Shown in pieces: positions 31,081 through 42,944 of a stretch of 64,000 nt of DNA. Source of the stretch: Blasia pusilla (taxonomy: Eukaryota; Marchantiophyta; Marchantiopsida; Blasiales); contig CM114274.1 of the NCBI GenBank assembly GCA_050084515.1, forward strand, positions 558,001-622,000, given 5' to 3'. The stretch's first letter is position 1; every line of letters begins with the position of its first letter. Under the pieces are notes generated by a model. That model worked only from the letters and a program-made list of their open reading frames with translations, was not told the DNA's origin and made no database searches. The position numbers and the translations under genes are program-made.

Positions 31081-31823
31081 CTCTTTCTCCTACACAAAAA
31101 AATTTGGCAGCGTTTTCGCTTTGATTTCTCCCAACAATATAAAACGTGTAAAAATACAAATCAGCAAGCTACATGGTACTCTCAAAAGCGCTGGCATGGA
31201 GCAACCTGCCCCCATAATCAATCCCTATCAGAAATTGGGCAGCGCTTCCGTGCAAAAAATCGGCAAATGCAAAGAACAATCAAAGCAACCCTTGCTCCGG
31301 TGAGCACTCCATGAGCCGTTGAACTGGGCACACGGTCCCCAACCTGCAGAAACAGCGAGTGACTAGCCAGCTCCCTCATGAAGCTCTCTCATTCTCTCTT
31401 TGTAAAGTAAGATCCAATCTCTCTCTACACCATCTCACACCATAGCTCTCAAAGGTGTGCACTCTCTCTCATGTCAAACAAAACCCACTCTCCTAATGAG
31501 AGGCTTGGGTTATACTCATAAGGCAAGGGACCATAGCTTCGCTGCCTTATACCAAAAGGTTCAACAAAGAGAGAATGAGCTCTCAAGCTCTCTCTCTTGG
31601 AGGTATATCCCCTTCCCTCTCCCAAGCCCTCTCAATGGTAACCTATACTTGCAGGTCACCTCCTTGGCTCTTGACCTACTGTAGCGGGTCAACGGCCACT
31701 TTCCAAAGTGGAAAGTCAACTATCCCCTACATGAAAACTTACCCGAAATAGTAAGTTTCTCTATATGGCTCCAAATGAGCCGAAACGAAGGGGAAACCTG
31801 CTCTCTCAGGTTTCCCGAGGCCT
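31081..31823. other. CT-rich stretch without genes
   Basis: Runs of CTCTCT occur at about 31380-31480 and 31590-31630. I see no domain or terminal structure. The family-D LTR starts at 31824. Confidence 0.35.
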
Positions 31824-33035
31824 TGTGATACCCAAAATTTTGTACTCTTGAAGAATATATCTTTTTATTCAACGAAGACTCTTGTACATTATGATTTTGA
31901 TTATGATTATTTATTATTATGAGGAAGAATGAGTAAGATTAAAATGAATCACGAAGCTCCTAGGACAAGGTAGAGAGATGGAAGATCAAGGATTTGCCTT
32001 AGAGGAGAGGAAAATGCAATAACAAAGTCTCAAGACTCAGAACGAAGCTGAAGGAAGCTCTGTCTACGAAGTGCTTTGCTACATAACGAAGCATAACGAA
32101 GAAAAGAAGAAAGAAGTACTTCGCTCTTGTGCGAAGCACGAAGCACGAAGCATCTGAAATAAGAACGAAGCATGGGGTACTTCGTCCTCATAAAGTCCAG
32201 CGAAGCGCAACTAAGAATGACTGTGATTTCAAGCGACGCATGTTAGAACAATTAGACTAGGAAAGGGCGCGACCCTTTGTATCAAATTGGTAGTTAGGAC
32301 AGTTTTGTGCCGCGGATTCACAGGAATCGTAGGAAAAGCTAAGAGAACCATAGATCTAGGTAGTTAGAAATGGTGAAGAGACACTAGCTTCATCAAGAAC
32401 GCTTATAATCTTTGGATCACTCCTACTCCAGCGAGTATTTAAGAAGCAAGATAGAAGCCATAATCATCATTCTCTTACGAAGTCCTTATGCTGTAGGAAT
32501 GGTCCGAGCAAGGGAGTAGTACCCTCTCGAGCTTGTATACACTTTAAAGCTTTCTCATTCTTGATGGAGTAGTAAAGCAATCATTCATTCATTCTGATGT
32601 GCGATGCTTATGTCTGAGTATTCTTTTTGGGTCTGCAGAGTGAAGAGTGAATCAGGCGAACCTTTCTCATCAATGAAATAATCAACCTGAGTTGTAGGAA
32701 ATCTGTTTGACAGAGAGTAGCCTGCCGAGACGGATTGAGTTCCGAAAATAGGAGAAGCCAGCTTTCATGTTGAGATCTCTGTGAGGTTTCTTGATGTCGA
32801 GAGGAAAATCTACTTGAACATGCTATCAATTCCACTAGAGAGAATCGAAAAAAGATCTTTTGGTACTAAGAAAGATCAGCATATATTGATAAGACATTGA
32901 ATATAACTCATACACATTTAAATACAACTATTACAACAGAATTGTAATTTCGAACTCTCTTTTCATCAAACAATGATCCTCTTGGGGATCAAACTTATTA
33001 AAACGACTGTAAAATAGAAACTCTTGTACATTACA
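31824..33035 (+). repeat. LTR of family D
   Basis: It runs from TGTGATACCCAAAATTTTG to CTCTTGTACATTACA (1,212 bp, TG to CA). It includes a stretch of repeated CGAAG words (about 32040-32180) and a block GTAGGAATGGTCCGAGCAAG shared with the LTR in M5 (62441-63840). Confidence 0.75.
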
Positions 33036-34130
33036 GGCCTCAACAGGTCATCCTCGACCTCTTGGGCCTATCCTCCACTACTTGTGTAGACGCTCTGCTA
33101 GATCCCACCGATCTATCCTTATAGTCGTGACACCAACAAAGAACCTGTTAACGAAGTACTTCGTTCTTGAGCAAAGCACCAAGACGAAGTAGCAGTACTT
33201 CGGGAAGGATCGAAGAACGAAATACTTGGAAAAAGAGCAAAGAGTGAAGCGCTTCATCAATTAATGAAGAGGGAGAGGTCTTGAATTCTCTGCAAAGAGA
33301 AGACCGTCCGTGATTTCAAGCGGTACAACGTTAGAGTAGTTAGGCTAGGAAGAGGCGTGACTATTCAGAGCAGATAGGAAGTTAGAATAGTTACGACCAG
33401 CGGATTCGTAGGGATCATAGGAAAAGCTAAGAGAACCGTAGATTAAAGTAGTTAAAAGATCCCAAGAGATCTCTACTATAAGAAAAACGCTCTAGGTCTT
33501 TGCTAGTGACGTCGGTTAAGGGACTATTTAAAGATTCTCACTGGAGTCTTTAGTATCATTCTATTGTGACGCCCTTATGATGTAGGTATGATCCGAGCTA
33601 GAGGGTATTACCCTCTCATGCTTGTAACCACTTTAGAGCCTTTTTGTTCTTGATGAAATAGCAGAGACTTCAATTCTTCATTCGAATGTGCGATGCATAT
33701 GTCTAAGAGATCTTATTAGGTTTGCAGAGCGAATTGATTGGGAGAGCCACTTGCACTAAAAGGATAATCAATTGATAGATGTAGGAAATCTGTTTGACAA
33801 AGAGTAACCTGCCAAGACGGATTCAATTCTAAGAGTAGGAGAAGCCATCGAGCAATTGAGATTTGTATGAGGTTCTTGTGTATAAGGAAGCATCTGCCAA
33901 AGAGTCTGCTCTATACCACTCGAGACAACATAAGAAAGGAAACCTTGGTACTTGTGAGAAGGAGGATGATTGGATGAACTTTTGAATTTTTTTTTGTATA
34001 AACATAATTACCATCTTCACGTAAACAACATACCTTAAAGCTCTGTTTTCGAATAATAGTGATCTTCTTGGGGATTGAACTTCATAAATACTCTCAAAAC
34101 CATAACTTTCTAGTATCCTTGTATATTACA
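33036..34130 (+). repeat. Second, diverged family-D LTR lacking its 5' end
   Basis: After a spacer of about 110 bp (33036-33145), the sequence matches the second part of the family-D LTR (from the ACGAAGTACTTCG words onward, ATGATCCGAGCTAGAGGG) and ends CCTTGTATATTACA. With the preceding LTR it could be the residue of one internally deleted element. No duplicated flanks were found. Confidence 0.6.
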
Positions 34131-34657
34131 GAGTTGCAAGAGCTAATGATTATGCGTATGAGTGTTCCAAGGATGAGGGAATAGAGGACTAGATTTCACT
34201 CTTTTACGCATGGGGAGAACGAGCCTTGGTCTATCTTAAGAATAGGACTTGACAAACAAGGCCGCATTGTGGCAAGAGTCGCAAACACAAAGTTGCACGC
34301 AACTGACCAAGCTCAATCACTATAAGAAGCAAAGTGAAGGCAAACATAAAAATTGTGATTCCATCATATAACAACCCATTGATAAGCAAGTAAATAAATT
34401 ACTATGTGAGACGATGATGAGCCCATTATATTCAACGATGGTGTTGAGCGCAAAGTTAAGCGCACAACGCTCGTGAGAATCGATAACAGGAGCTAACGAT
34501 ACTAGGAGAAGAAAATGAGTAAAAGAAAGGAACATATTGACTTAAGGGAAAAAAAGTAAATTACCCACGAGCCGAGATCGATGGTGGGAGACTAATTGCT
34601 AGAAGTCTATCGCTATATCTCACTGCACAAACAAGCCCAAATTGAAAGACTCAAGTT
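34131..34657 (-). other. Unassigned stretch, probably internal to element E
   Basis: There is no convincing frame or domain. It lies just downstream of the E gag on the minus strand, so it may be degraded internal sequence of E. Confidence 0.35.
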
Positions 34658-35507
34658 CTACCATTTCTTGAAGATGATACTAAGTTCGTCTTTTTGGTGT
34701 TGGACTTCATCGTCCCCAATCCGCTCTGCTAGCCTCAGAAGATCCGCGCACATCTCTGGGATGTGAGGCATACGAAAGAGGGCCTTTTTGGCGCTTGGTT
34801 TGAGTCCACTTAAGAAGATCACCTTTTTTGTATGTTCATCCGTGGAAAGTGCACTCATGAGTGCACTAAACTCTTGCACACAAGCGCTAAGGGATCCGCT
34901 CTGGCGCAACCTCACAACCTCCATGCCATCGCAATACTCCTGATATTCCGGAGTGAATCGGTCCCCCATCAACTCCTTGAAATCTTCCCAACTCAACGTT
35001 TTCCCACGGCCTAGATGTTCTTTAAGGTGAACCGTCCACCAATGGAGAGCGCGATCCTTCAGAAACGTGACCGCTACAGTCACCTTGTCTTGTTCATCTG
35101 CCTGCCTTTTGCGCTTCGAAATAAAGTTTGAGTTCCGTTAGAAACTCGCTCACTTTCTGAGAACCCCCCATTCCTTTGAATGGCATTGGCAAATTTGTCT
35201 TACAAAGCTTCTTGCCGGAACTAGAGGCTCCATTTGACTTGAATTCTATTATCATCTTGCTTTGCTTGGCCATTTGGTCCGCCATTACCTTCACAAATCC
35301 CATCATTTGGATATAAAAGGCCGGATCGTTTGAGTTTGGAACCAAAGGTCACGCGGAAAGATTTTCGTTCATAACATCCTCATGTCTGGGACTCGGCACT
35401 TTGGGAGTCACAATTTCCACCTCTAGCTCACGGTTCGTCATTGATTCATCTCTCGGCTTTTTGGCTTTGACTTGCGGTTTCCTCGGTTCTTCGCCCTTGG
35501 TCGCCAT
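34658..35507 (-). pseudogene. Gag of retrotransposon E
   Basis: A start at 35507 (MATKGEEPRKPQVKAKK) is followed by an acidic/basic N-terminus, one stop (NLSA*PLVPN) near 35345, and MGFVKVMADQMAKQSKM. After one frameshift near 35090 comes the gag core: VTVAVTFLKDRALHWW, LSWEDFKELMGDRFTPEYQ, VVRLRQSGSLSACVQEF and FLSGLKPSAKKALF. This matches the Retrotrans_gag family of gypsy elements. It is colinear with the family-A gag start at 38886-39339 (shared KLCKTNLPMPF), so E and A are related. Confidence 0.8.
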
Positions 35508-35640
35508 TTGCAAGTCTTCGCTTTCTCAGATCTCCTCCTCGCCTCTTGCATTCCTCCTCGGGCGTCGCGGTCTTCCAACTACCTTGAGTTCTCCTCAAAT
35601 GCCCTGATCTTCTACGACCCCAAGTTCACACTCATCAAGG

Positions 35641-35658
35641 ATTTGCTTTGATACCACG
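35641..35658 (-). other. Primer-binding site of retrotransposon E
   Basis: Directly inside the LTR the minus strand reads TGGTATCAAAGCAAATCC, one mismatch in the core from the initiator tRNA-Met site TGGTATCAGAGC. Confidence 0.75.
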
Positions 35659-36686
35659 TGTCGTGCGCCTACTCTCCTTGAACGTTTATCTTGTTGTTGC
35701 GAAAGCGTGCGTTCATAGGTCACGCTCTCAACACTGATCTGCATCCAAACACGCACTCTGGTTAGTCGGGTCTTGGATCAATCAGCGGGCTAACTTTCCG
35801 AGTTCTTGTCTCGGTCTCTCATCAAGCTCAACCTTCCTAGTTTTGCGGTTTACAACACGAGCAAGTCTCGAAAGACTTGGGACAGACTTTCTAGTCGGTT
35901 CACAAACTTGAAACGGCATTTCGCATCTAGGGGTTCCAATTGTCTGATGGACATCCAATGAGTTCCTCACCAAGACTCGCACGAAGTGAATCTCGGGTTG
36001 GAATCCAAGTGTGGCGTACAAAGTTCACTCCCTTGGATCAGGTTTGGGTTTCGAGTTCCAACGCCAAACTCCAATTTCATCCCGTGCCTCTGAAATGCCG
36101 TTTGGCGCTCAAAGTGGGGATTCGTGATCCAAGACATCCTGGAGAGACTCCTTTCTTACTATTAATTTTGGGGATCTCCGGGGCCCCCTACATTTAGGGA
36201 AAGACACCCGGGCCTCTCCAATTGGCCCTCAACCCAATTGCTCTAACAGTCGGTTTTGGCCAATATCTCAGCTTGTACTTATGCATTTGCTAAGATATTT
36301 AGTGCATTAGAATCATCTCAAGATAAGCTTTCTAATGCGTCTTTATTTGTCCCAAAAAAATTTTGGAGCTCAACGCTATGGTCCTAAACACATTCAGATT
36401 CTCCCAAACGCTGGTCGTGTTCCAAACTGGTTCTCACCTCTTTGGCAACCAACCTTCCAAGACTCAACTCATCTGAAGTCTTGGCTCACATTTGGTCTAG
36501 GTTTCCTGGTTGCAACCACTAATGCATGAAACGCACAACTCTGTTTCGCGTTTTGTCTCTTGGACTTTTCCAAGAGACCTTTCCAAACGCCTCTCCAAAG
36601 CGCAAACATCACAGCGTGAGTCCACTTGAGTTCTGATGTTCTTCTTGGTGCCTATTTGGTGTTGTTTGGTTATGAGGGTCGCGAAA
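35659..36686 (-). repeat. 5' LTR of retrotransposon E
   Basis: The LTR (about 1,028 bp) starts TGTCGTGCGCCTACTCTCC and ends near GAGGGTCGCGAAA, a diverged relative of the family-A LTR. Primer-binding site and gag lie on its left, giving minus-strand orientation. Confidence 0.75.
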
Positions 36687-37395
36687 ACTAGCCTCTGTTG
36701 CTCCAAAGACCTGTAGTAGCGAGAGATGACCCTAAACTGCAATTGAAGGACTTAGGCAACTAAGGCAATCACATAATTCCACATAGGTACGTGTCCCAAG
36801 TGGATGCCCTTAGAGTCGAGCGCCAAAAAGAGGGACGTGGAACTGCCATCGATCAACGTTAATATTCAACAACGATTGTAGAGGCCGTAATTTTTTTCAA
36901 TTTTTAAATGAAAAAGATGATTATTTTTTAAAAGAATCAGGTTAATTCAAATTTGACATTTTGGGAAAGGACAATGGAATTGAATGGAAAAGGGAAATGA
37001 TTTCATTAATTAAATTAACTACAAATTTAGTTCGTGGATGTTATTTTGGTGGGAAGAGTGGAAAGGGAAGCGTAGGTATTATTCAATTTAATGGAGGAAT
37101 TAAAATTTTTAGGGGAGTTGGATACTATTTAAAAATGAAACTTTATGACTCTTGTGAGATTTAAAAAGTGAAAATTATACTTGAATTTTGAAATGAAAAA
37201 TATTTCTACACTATACAAAATTTATTTTTATGCACAAGCACAAGCATGCTAACTAGTTGGAAGTAGAAGGGGACTTAGACAATAAGAAGATCCACTTTCT
37301 TATAATAACAAACCTCAAAAGAGGAAAAAGAAAGGTATTACCATCTCAAAAAAGGAGGGGTCAAAAATTTCATTATGGAATGCAAAAAGAAAATG
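36687..37395. other. AT-rich intergenic stretch
   Basis: No gene or domain is seen. 36870-37240 is strongly AT-rich. A 67-codon plus-strand frame at 36961-37164 looks accidental. Confidence 0.35.
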
Positions 37396-37755
37396 GCAAC
37401 TAGCCAACAAAAATACCAACTTAATGAGCTACACGATTGATAGCCTTAAAAAAAATATGACAAAAACACTAGTGGTTGGTCAGATGTGAACCGACAACGT
37501 GGCGAGCGACTCCCACCACTTCCGCACGACCTATCAATGCCAAAGCTTGTGCACGTTGTAAGGCCACTGAGATGCAACTAGCCAAAACAAATACCAACTT
37601 GATGAGCTACACGATTGATAGCCTTAAAAAATTATGACAAAAACACTAGTGGTTGGTCAGACGTGAACCGACAACGTGGCGAGCGACTCCCACCACTTCT
37701 GCACGATCTATCAATGCCAAAGCTTGTGCACGTTGTAAGGCCACTGAGAGGCATT
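37396..37755. repeat. Two-unit tandem repeat, about 177 bp per unit
   Basis: Unit 1 starts GCAACTAGCCAACAAAAATA at 37396 and unit 2 starts GCAACTAGCCAAAACAAATA near 37573. Both continue through ACACTAGTGGTTGGTCAG and GCTTGTGCACGTTGTAAGG with few differences. Confidence 0.8.
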
Positions 37756-38026
37756 GACAAAAATAAGTAGTACCAACAAAGAGAGAAGGACTACGGGAAG
37801 GGACAAGGTTATGATTCTCAAGGGAGTGGTGAGCATATGTTTTCAGGAAAGTATCGAAAGACACATGTAAATGACTGAATACTTCCACTACAAAAGGAAT
37901 AAATCCATCGGTCGCATGTCTTACAAGATAACTTAACTCCTTGATTCTTGCTGTTGCATGCTTTGGCCGCCACACCTTTGGTATGTACGGTTCAACACAC
38001 CAAGTCAAAACCTGTTGGATTAGCAA
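37646..38026 (-). pseudogene. Unrecognised coding fragment
   Basis: A minus-strand frame of 126 codons reads in part RHATDGFIPFVVEVFSHLHV, SFDTFLKTYAHHSLEN and FCQCLSVALQRAQALALIDR. It looks more protein-like than neighbouring frames, and its last third lies in tandem unit 2. It may be the C-terminal piece of a retroelement polymerase gene, but I cannot name the family. Upstream frames on the same strand (38387-38074) are too broken to join. Confidence 0.3.
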
Positions 38027-38716
38027 CCACCATAACTCCTAGTATCTAGAATCCACCTCAAGACATAATGAGATCAATTCTCCGACGAGAGGTTGCTTAT
38101 ATAGTTGAAGGAAGGACATGGAGTTACTCTTGCCTCAACGGTGTATCCATAAGTACGAGTTATCGATGCTACCGCCGCTCTAATGACATTATGTGTGGCC
38201 ATTTGTTCTCCACCATGTGCACATCGGAGAATACGACTACCCTTTGCATCAATTTGGATCTCCGCATACACAATTTGGCATACCTAATAGTTAAGGTCGG
38301 GGAAATCCAAGGCGTAAGTGTAAAGCTATTGAGAATATACTTTGAGGAAGACGAAATGGAAGAATTAGAGGATTTGTTGTAAGCCATGCCACGACTACTT
38401 TACTTGCACATGAACGCATACGAGCTCGATGAGTGTCAAAGAATGCCTTGGAGAGAATCCTGGAAAAGTTGATTTGGTGCAAATTCTTGGGGATATGCTA
38501 TTGAAGTCGATCAAGCCCTTCCATAATCAGTTGATTGAAAGGGGGTAGCATTGCTTGTGTAGCGAGAGGAAGAAGAGCTCGGGAAGATCTCAATTGTAGT
38601 TGAAATAATAGGTCCCCCTCCTCTGTGTGAGTGACATCATCCATCAAGATAGGTGTATGTCCTTGAAGAAACCTCAGAGTCATAGTCGGTGCAACCAACA
38701 CCCAACTCCCCAAAAC
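38027..38716. other. Stretch with no supported gene
   Basis: Only short overlapping frames on both strands are present; none has a recognisable motif. The family-A LTR fragment begins at 38717. Confidence 0.35.
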
Positions 38717-38885
38717 TGTCACGACCCTCATGACCAAACGAGCGCCAAAGCCGAACATTGGAACACTAGCAGGCTCACGCTAAGATGGTTTGCGCGTTGG
38801 AGTGATCTCGGAGAAGAGACAAGAGACGAGATGCAAGCAAGGCTTTGCATTTCATATGTTCTGGTCGCGATAGAGAAACCTGGAC
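38717..38885 (+). repeat. LTR fragment of family A, plus orientation
   Basis: It begins TGTCACGACCCTCATGACC and matches the first 169 bp of the family-A LTR, then switches abruptly to gag sequence in the opposite orientation. The last 64 bp of a plus-oriented LTR lie at 40471-40534, so the two may be halves of one LTR split by the element between them. Confidence 0.7.
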
Positions 38886-39339
38886 CAACGTGGACCTTCA
38901 GGAAAGTAACGGCTATCATCACCTTGTGTGCTCAACTGCCCTCTGCCTCGAACTACAGTTCCAGTTCCGTAAGAAAATCCTTCACTTTCCGCGAGCGCCC
39001 CACCCCAATGAATGGCGTGGGCAGGTTTGTCTTGCAGAGCTTTTTGCCCGCACCCGAAGTTTGGTTGGCCTCTAACTCTGCAATCCGCTTGCTTTGTTGG
39101 GACATTTGCTCCACCAACAACATCAACAAGTCCAACGTCTGGCTTGACTCGGTCGATTCCCCTGAATTTGGGCCCGATGGCCCCGTGGAAGGATTCGCCT
39201 CTGGAACGTCCTCACGTTTGGCCTTCAACTCTTTGGGAGTCTCCGTCTCCTCCATAGCATCACAGTCCGGCATTGGTTCCTCTCTTCATTCACGTCGCTT
39301 GATTCGGCGCTTCTTGGGTAGTTCTCCCTCAATCGCCAT
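38886..39339 (-). pseudogene. Gag N-terminal fragment of a family-A element
   Basis: The start at 39339 (MAIEGELPKKRRIKRRE) is followed by a stop or shift near 39290 and then MPDCDAMEETETPKELKAKR, LLVEQMSQQSKRIAELEANQ, KKLCKTNLPTPFIGVGRSRK and VKDFLTELEL. It parallels the E gag. It is cut at 38886 by an LTR fragment of opposite orientation. Confidence 0.75.
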
Positions 39340-39470
39340 TTTCAAGCCAACTCACTCAGATCTCCTCCTTGTTTCTTGCGTTCCTCCTTGAGCGTCTAAG
39401 TCTAGCCGCTACCTTGAGTTTTCCCAAGCGTCCGGTTGATCCCACGACCCCAAGTTCTTGCTCACCAAGG

Positions 39471-39488
39471 ATTAGCTCTGATACCACT
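39471..39488 (-). other. Primer-binding site, family A
   Basis: The minus strand reads AGTGGTATCAGAGCTAATCC from just inside the LTR, a perfect initiator tRNA-Met core. Confidence 0.85.
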
Positions 39489-40443
39489 TGTCGCGCCCCT
39501 CCTCTCCTTTAACGTCAATCTTTATTGTTGCGGAAGCGTACGTTTAATAGGACACGATCTCATCGTTGATGTGCACCCAAACATGCACTCTTGTTAGTTG
39601 GGTCTAGGCCAACCAGCGTTCCAACCCACCGAGTTCTCAACTCGGCGTCTCATCAAGCTCAACCTCCCTTACTTCCTAGTTTCCAAAACATGGCAAGTCC
39701 TTCAAGACTTGGAACATATTTCCTGATTAGTCCAGGAACCTAAAACGGCACTGGCGCGCCTAGCGATCCCAACTGTTCAACGGACCTCGTGTGAGTTCCA
39801 AACCGAGACCCAAGTAATTGAATCGTGGGATGAAATCCAAGAGGGATGTCTAAAATCTCCTCCATAGACTTGGTTCACGTTTTCCAACCCAACCCCAACC
39901 TCTCGATCCATTCCAAGCACTCTCAGAGACCTTCCCCCCTTACTAGTAATTCTGGGATTCTCCAATAACCCCCCTTTGGAAAAGGAGGGTCGGGCCCCTC
40001 GTTGTGGCCCTCAACCCGACTCTACTTACAGTTGTTTCCGGGTTGTTTCTCAACCGCTACTTATGCTTTTGCAGAGATCTTTAGTGCGTTTGAACCGTCT
40101 TGCCATAAGTCTTCCAACGCACCCTTGTTCGATCCAAACGCATCTTGGCGCTAAAAGTTATGGCCACAAATACAATCGGAAACTCTCAAACGCTAGTGGC
40201 GTTCCAAATCCGGATTCTTCCTTTGGAAACCCACTTCCTAGACTCAACTCCTTTCAAGTTTTGTTCCGCGTTTGGTCCAGGTTTCTCAGTCGCTACCATA
40301 ACATCTGAAACGTGAAGCCTCGCTTGCGTCTCGTCTCTTGTCTCTTCTTCGAGACCACTCCAACGCGCAAACCATCTTAGCGTGAGCTCGCTAATGTTTA
40401 GATGTTCCGCTTTGGCACTCGTTTGGTCATGAGGGTCGCAACA
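39489..40443 (-). repeat. 5' LTR of a family-A element
   Basis: It runs from TGTCGCGCCCCTCCTCTCC to GAGGGTCGCAACA (955 bp), with the primer-binding site and gag start on its left. It is shorter than the LTR at 21459-22460 because of small deletions in the middle. Confidence 0.85.
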
Positions 40444-40470
40444 GTTTGGGTGGAGGTTGGCTATGAGAGT

Positions 40471-40534
40471 GTGTCCTATTGAACGTATGCTTCCGCAACA
40501 CTAAGATTGACATTCAAGGAGAGTAGGCGCACGA
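40471..40534 (+). repeat. LTR 3' end fragment of family A
   Basis: It matches the last 64 bp of the LTR in plus orientation (GTATGCTTCCGCAACACTAA ending GTAGGCGCACGACA). It may be the partner of 38717-38885. Confidence 0.7.
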
Positions 40535-42005
40535 CAATAGGGATCGACTAACCAAGCGGTACAAAACCTCTCCAATAGCCAAAGGGTAGACACTTGAAGG
40601 AGGCTTATCCATAGCCAATAAACGACACGCCCTTAAGAGCCTAGAGATAGAGAATGGGAGACGAAATGCCGCAATATGTGCACACACCTTATATAAAACA
40701 ATCGTGGATATGCTCAAAAACCATCCATGATAGCCTGCTTGCTGATAAGCGAGGAGTATGAAGAAAATCCCTTCTGAAAACCTCTAAGTCAAGATCTGTT
40801 GTATAGTCTTCTACAACGGGGTGGTGCGTCACCACTTAAAGGAGGGTGAAGAGCTCCTAAGAGAGCAATTTTGTCCGCACTTGGAATTGTCGGAGAGAGA
40901 GGATGCAATGCTCGAGCCGCAATTGAAAACTCACCAACTTGCCCCAAAATTAGACTTCGTCGAAGGCGTTGTTTTATTGAAGGCCTCCCATGATTAGCAT
41001 GTTGAGTGGGATGAGTTACAGCTAAGGGCTTTGCTTGAAGTAAATGCTCATTTTGAATATTCTCCCAATCCCTTGACATAAAGCGTTGAATACATGTGGA
41101 GGTTTGATGATGACCTGTCACACCATCCCTTGGAGGGAGGACTAAAACCCATTGTGGGAAGAGTAATAGGAGATACCAAGCATTTATATATGTGGGATCA
41201 CGCGCTAACCTTTCTAATGGGAAAAGCAATGCTTGTTGGCTAATGGGACAAAGAGCAACAGGAATGCGTGTAGATGCTAGGACGAGGGAGACCTGGAAGG
41301 AAAGAGCGAAGGAGATCAATTTGGTTGAACCAGGTCCAAGCATTTGTTGTGGGGAGTGCAATAGGAGGTGGTATCGGGTTAGGGATTGAAGGCCCATGTA
41401 TGGACCGACACTAGTGCTGATGTCTTTTGATCCCATTAAGAGCAAAGTCCTTCCTACAAGGTATGCGACGAACATTTGTCACAAATGTAGAAGTAGAACG
41501 GTTACAAGGAGAGGAGGTGGGAGATACATGAGGTGGTGATGGACCACGATGAGGGGTAAGTAGGTTGGGGAAGGAGGAGGAGGGAGGAAGAGGGGAGATA
41601 AGGGTAGAATAGATGGGAGTTGGAAGCAAGGGCAAAAATAAGATATGTGAGGATGGCAAAGTATTAGGATTCAGTAATAATAGATCGAGATTAGGCTCAA
41701 TAGGAAGAGACGAAGAGGGGAGAAGAGGAGAATATGGAAGAAATGTAGCAAGTGTAATGGGTGTATTAGTATTTGGAGAAAAATGGTGAGATCTACGATG
41801 AGGAGGGGAACCAAGGGGAGAGGTTACGGTATTTGTATTTGGAGGAAAATGGTGAGATCTACGATGAGGAGGGGAACCAAGGGGAGAGGTTACGGTTGTA
41901 GGAGGGCGCGTAAAACCAGAGAAGTGACAAGATGGATAATCCAAATCCATCTTTGATACCATAGAAGCAAAGGTAGGCAAGTTATCGAAGACAAGAGAAG
42001 ACATA
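40535..42005 (-). pseudogene. Unrecognised coding region between family-A LTR sequences
   Basis: Two overlapping minus-strand frames are present: 42145-41411, whose useful part starts near 42005 as MSSLVFDNLPTFASMVSKMD, and 41475-40789. The first is Pro/Ser/His-rich and contains a 66-bp tandem duplication (41770-41901; residues TSPLGSPPHRRSHHF twice). The second includes HSPQQMLGPGSTKLISFALS and IPVALCPISQQALLFPLERL. I recognise no family. Its position just inside a family-A LTR and leader suggests DNA captured by, or inserted in, that element. Confidence 0.35.
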
Positions 42006-42128
42006 TGAAACGTGATTTCCTCCTCCTCGTTTCTTGCGTCCCTCCTTGAGCGTCTGAGTCTAGCCGCTACCTTGAGTTTTCCCAAGCGTCCGGCTGATCC
42101 CACAACCCCAAGTTCTTGCTCACCAAGG

Positions 42129-42146
42129 ATTAGCTCTGATACCACT
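42129..42146 (-). other. Primer-binding site, family A (second copy)
   Basis: Identical to 39471-39488: TGGTATCAGAGCTAATCC on the minus strand, directly inside the LTR at 42147. Confidence 0.85.
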
Positions 42147-42944
42147 TGTCGCGCCCCTACTCTCCTTGAACGTCAATCTTTATTGTTGCGGAAGCGTACG
42201 TTCAATAGGACACGATCTCATCGCTGATCTGTACCCAAACATGCACTCTTGTTGGTCGGATCTGGGCCAACCAGCATTCCAACCAACCGAGTTCTCAACT
42301 CGGCGTCTCATCAAGCTCAACCTCCCTTACTTCCTAGTTTCCAAAACATGGCAAGTCCTTCAAGACTTGGAACATATTTCCTGATTAGTCCAGGAACCTA
42401 AAACGGCACTAGCGCGCCTAGCGATCCCAACTGTTCAACGGACCTCGTGTGAGTTCCAAACCGAGACCCAAGTAATTGAGTCTTGGGTTGAAATCCAAGA
42501 GGGATGTCTAAAATTCCCTCCATAGACTTGGTTCAGGTTTTCCAACCCAACCCCAACCTCTCGATCCGTTCCATGCCCTTGAGCCGCCCCGTGGCGCCCA
42601 AAGTGGGGTTCAAGTTCCAAGCACTCTTGGAGACCTTCCCCCCTTACTAGTACTTTTGGGATTCTCCAATAATCCCCCCCTTTGGAAAAGGAGGGCCCCT
42701 CGTTGTGGCCCTCAACCCGACTCTACTTACAGTTGTTTCCGGGTTATTCCTCAACCGCTACTTATGCGTTTGCAAAGATCTTTAGTGCGTTTGAATCATC
42801 TTTCCATAAGTCTTCCAACGCACCCTTGTTCGATCCAAACACATCTTGGAGCTAAAAGTGATGTCCATAAATACAGTCGGAAACTCTCAAACGCTAGTGG
42901 CGTTCCAAATCTGGATTCTTCCTTTGGCAACCCACTTCCTATAC
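42147..42944 (-). repeat. Family-A LTR truncated by MULE M3
   Basis: It starts TGTCGCGCCCCTACTCTCC and follows the family up to CCCACTTCCTATAC (intact copies read CCTAGAC), where the M3 left terminus begins. About 200 bp of the outer LTR end is missing on this side of M3; it should lie beyond M3's other end, outside the window. Confidence 0.8.

Larger units (their letters stand above)
25708..31823 (-). mobile_element. Retrotransposon B, 5' part (gag, protease, C5 methyltransferase)
   Basis: This is a Ty3/gypsy-type element on the minus strand, with its RT continuing at 21458-20836 beyond element A. The order is gag with two zinc knuckles, a retropepsin-like region, a DNMT3-like cytosine-5 methyltransferase, then RT. 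Retrotransposons with DNMTs in their coding region are described from charophytes and dinoflagellates. The copy carries several stops and frameshifts. I could not locate its LTR; 29766-31823 is taken as its upstream region only by position. Confidence 0.75.
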
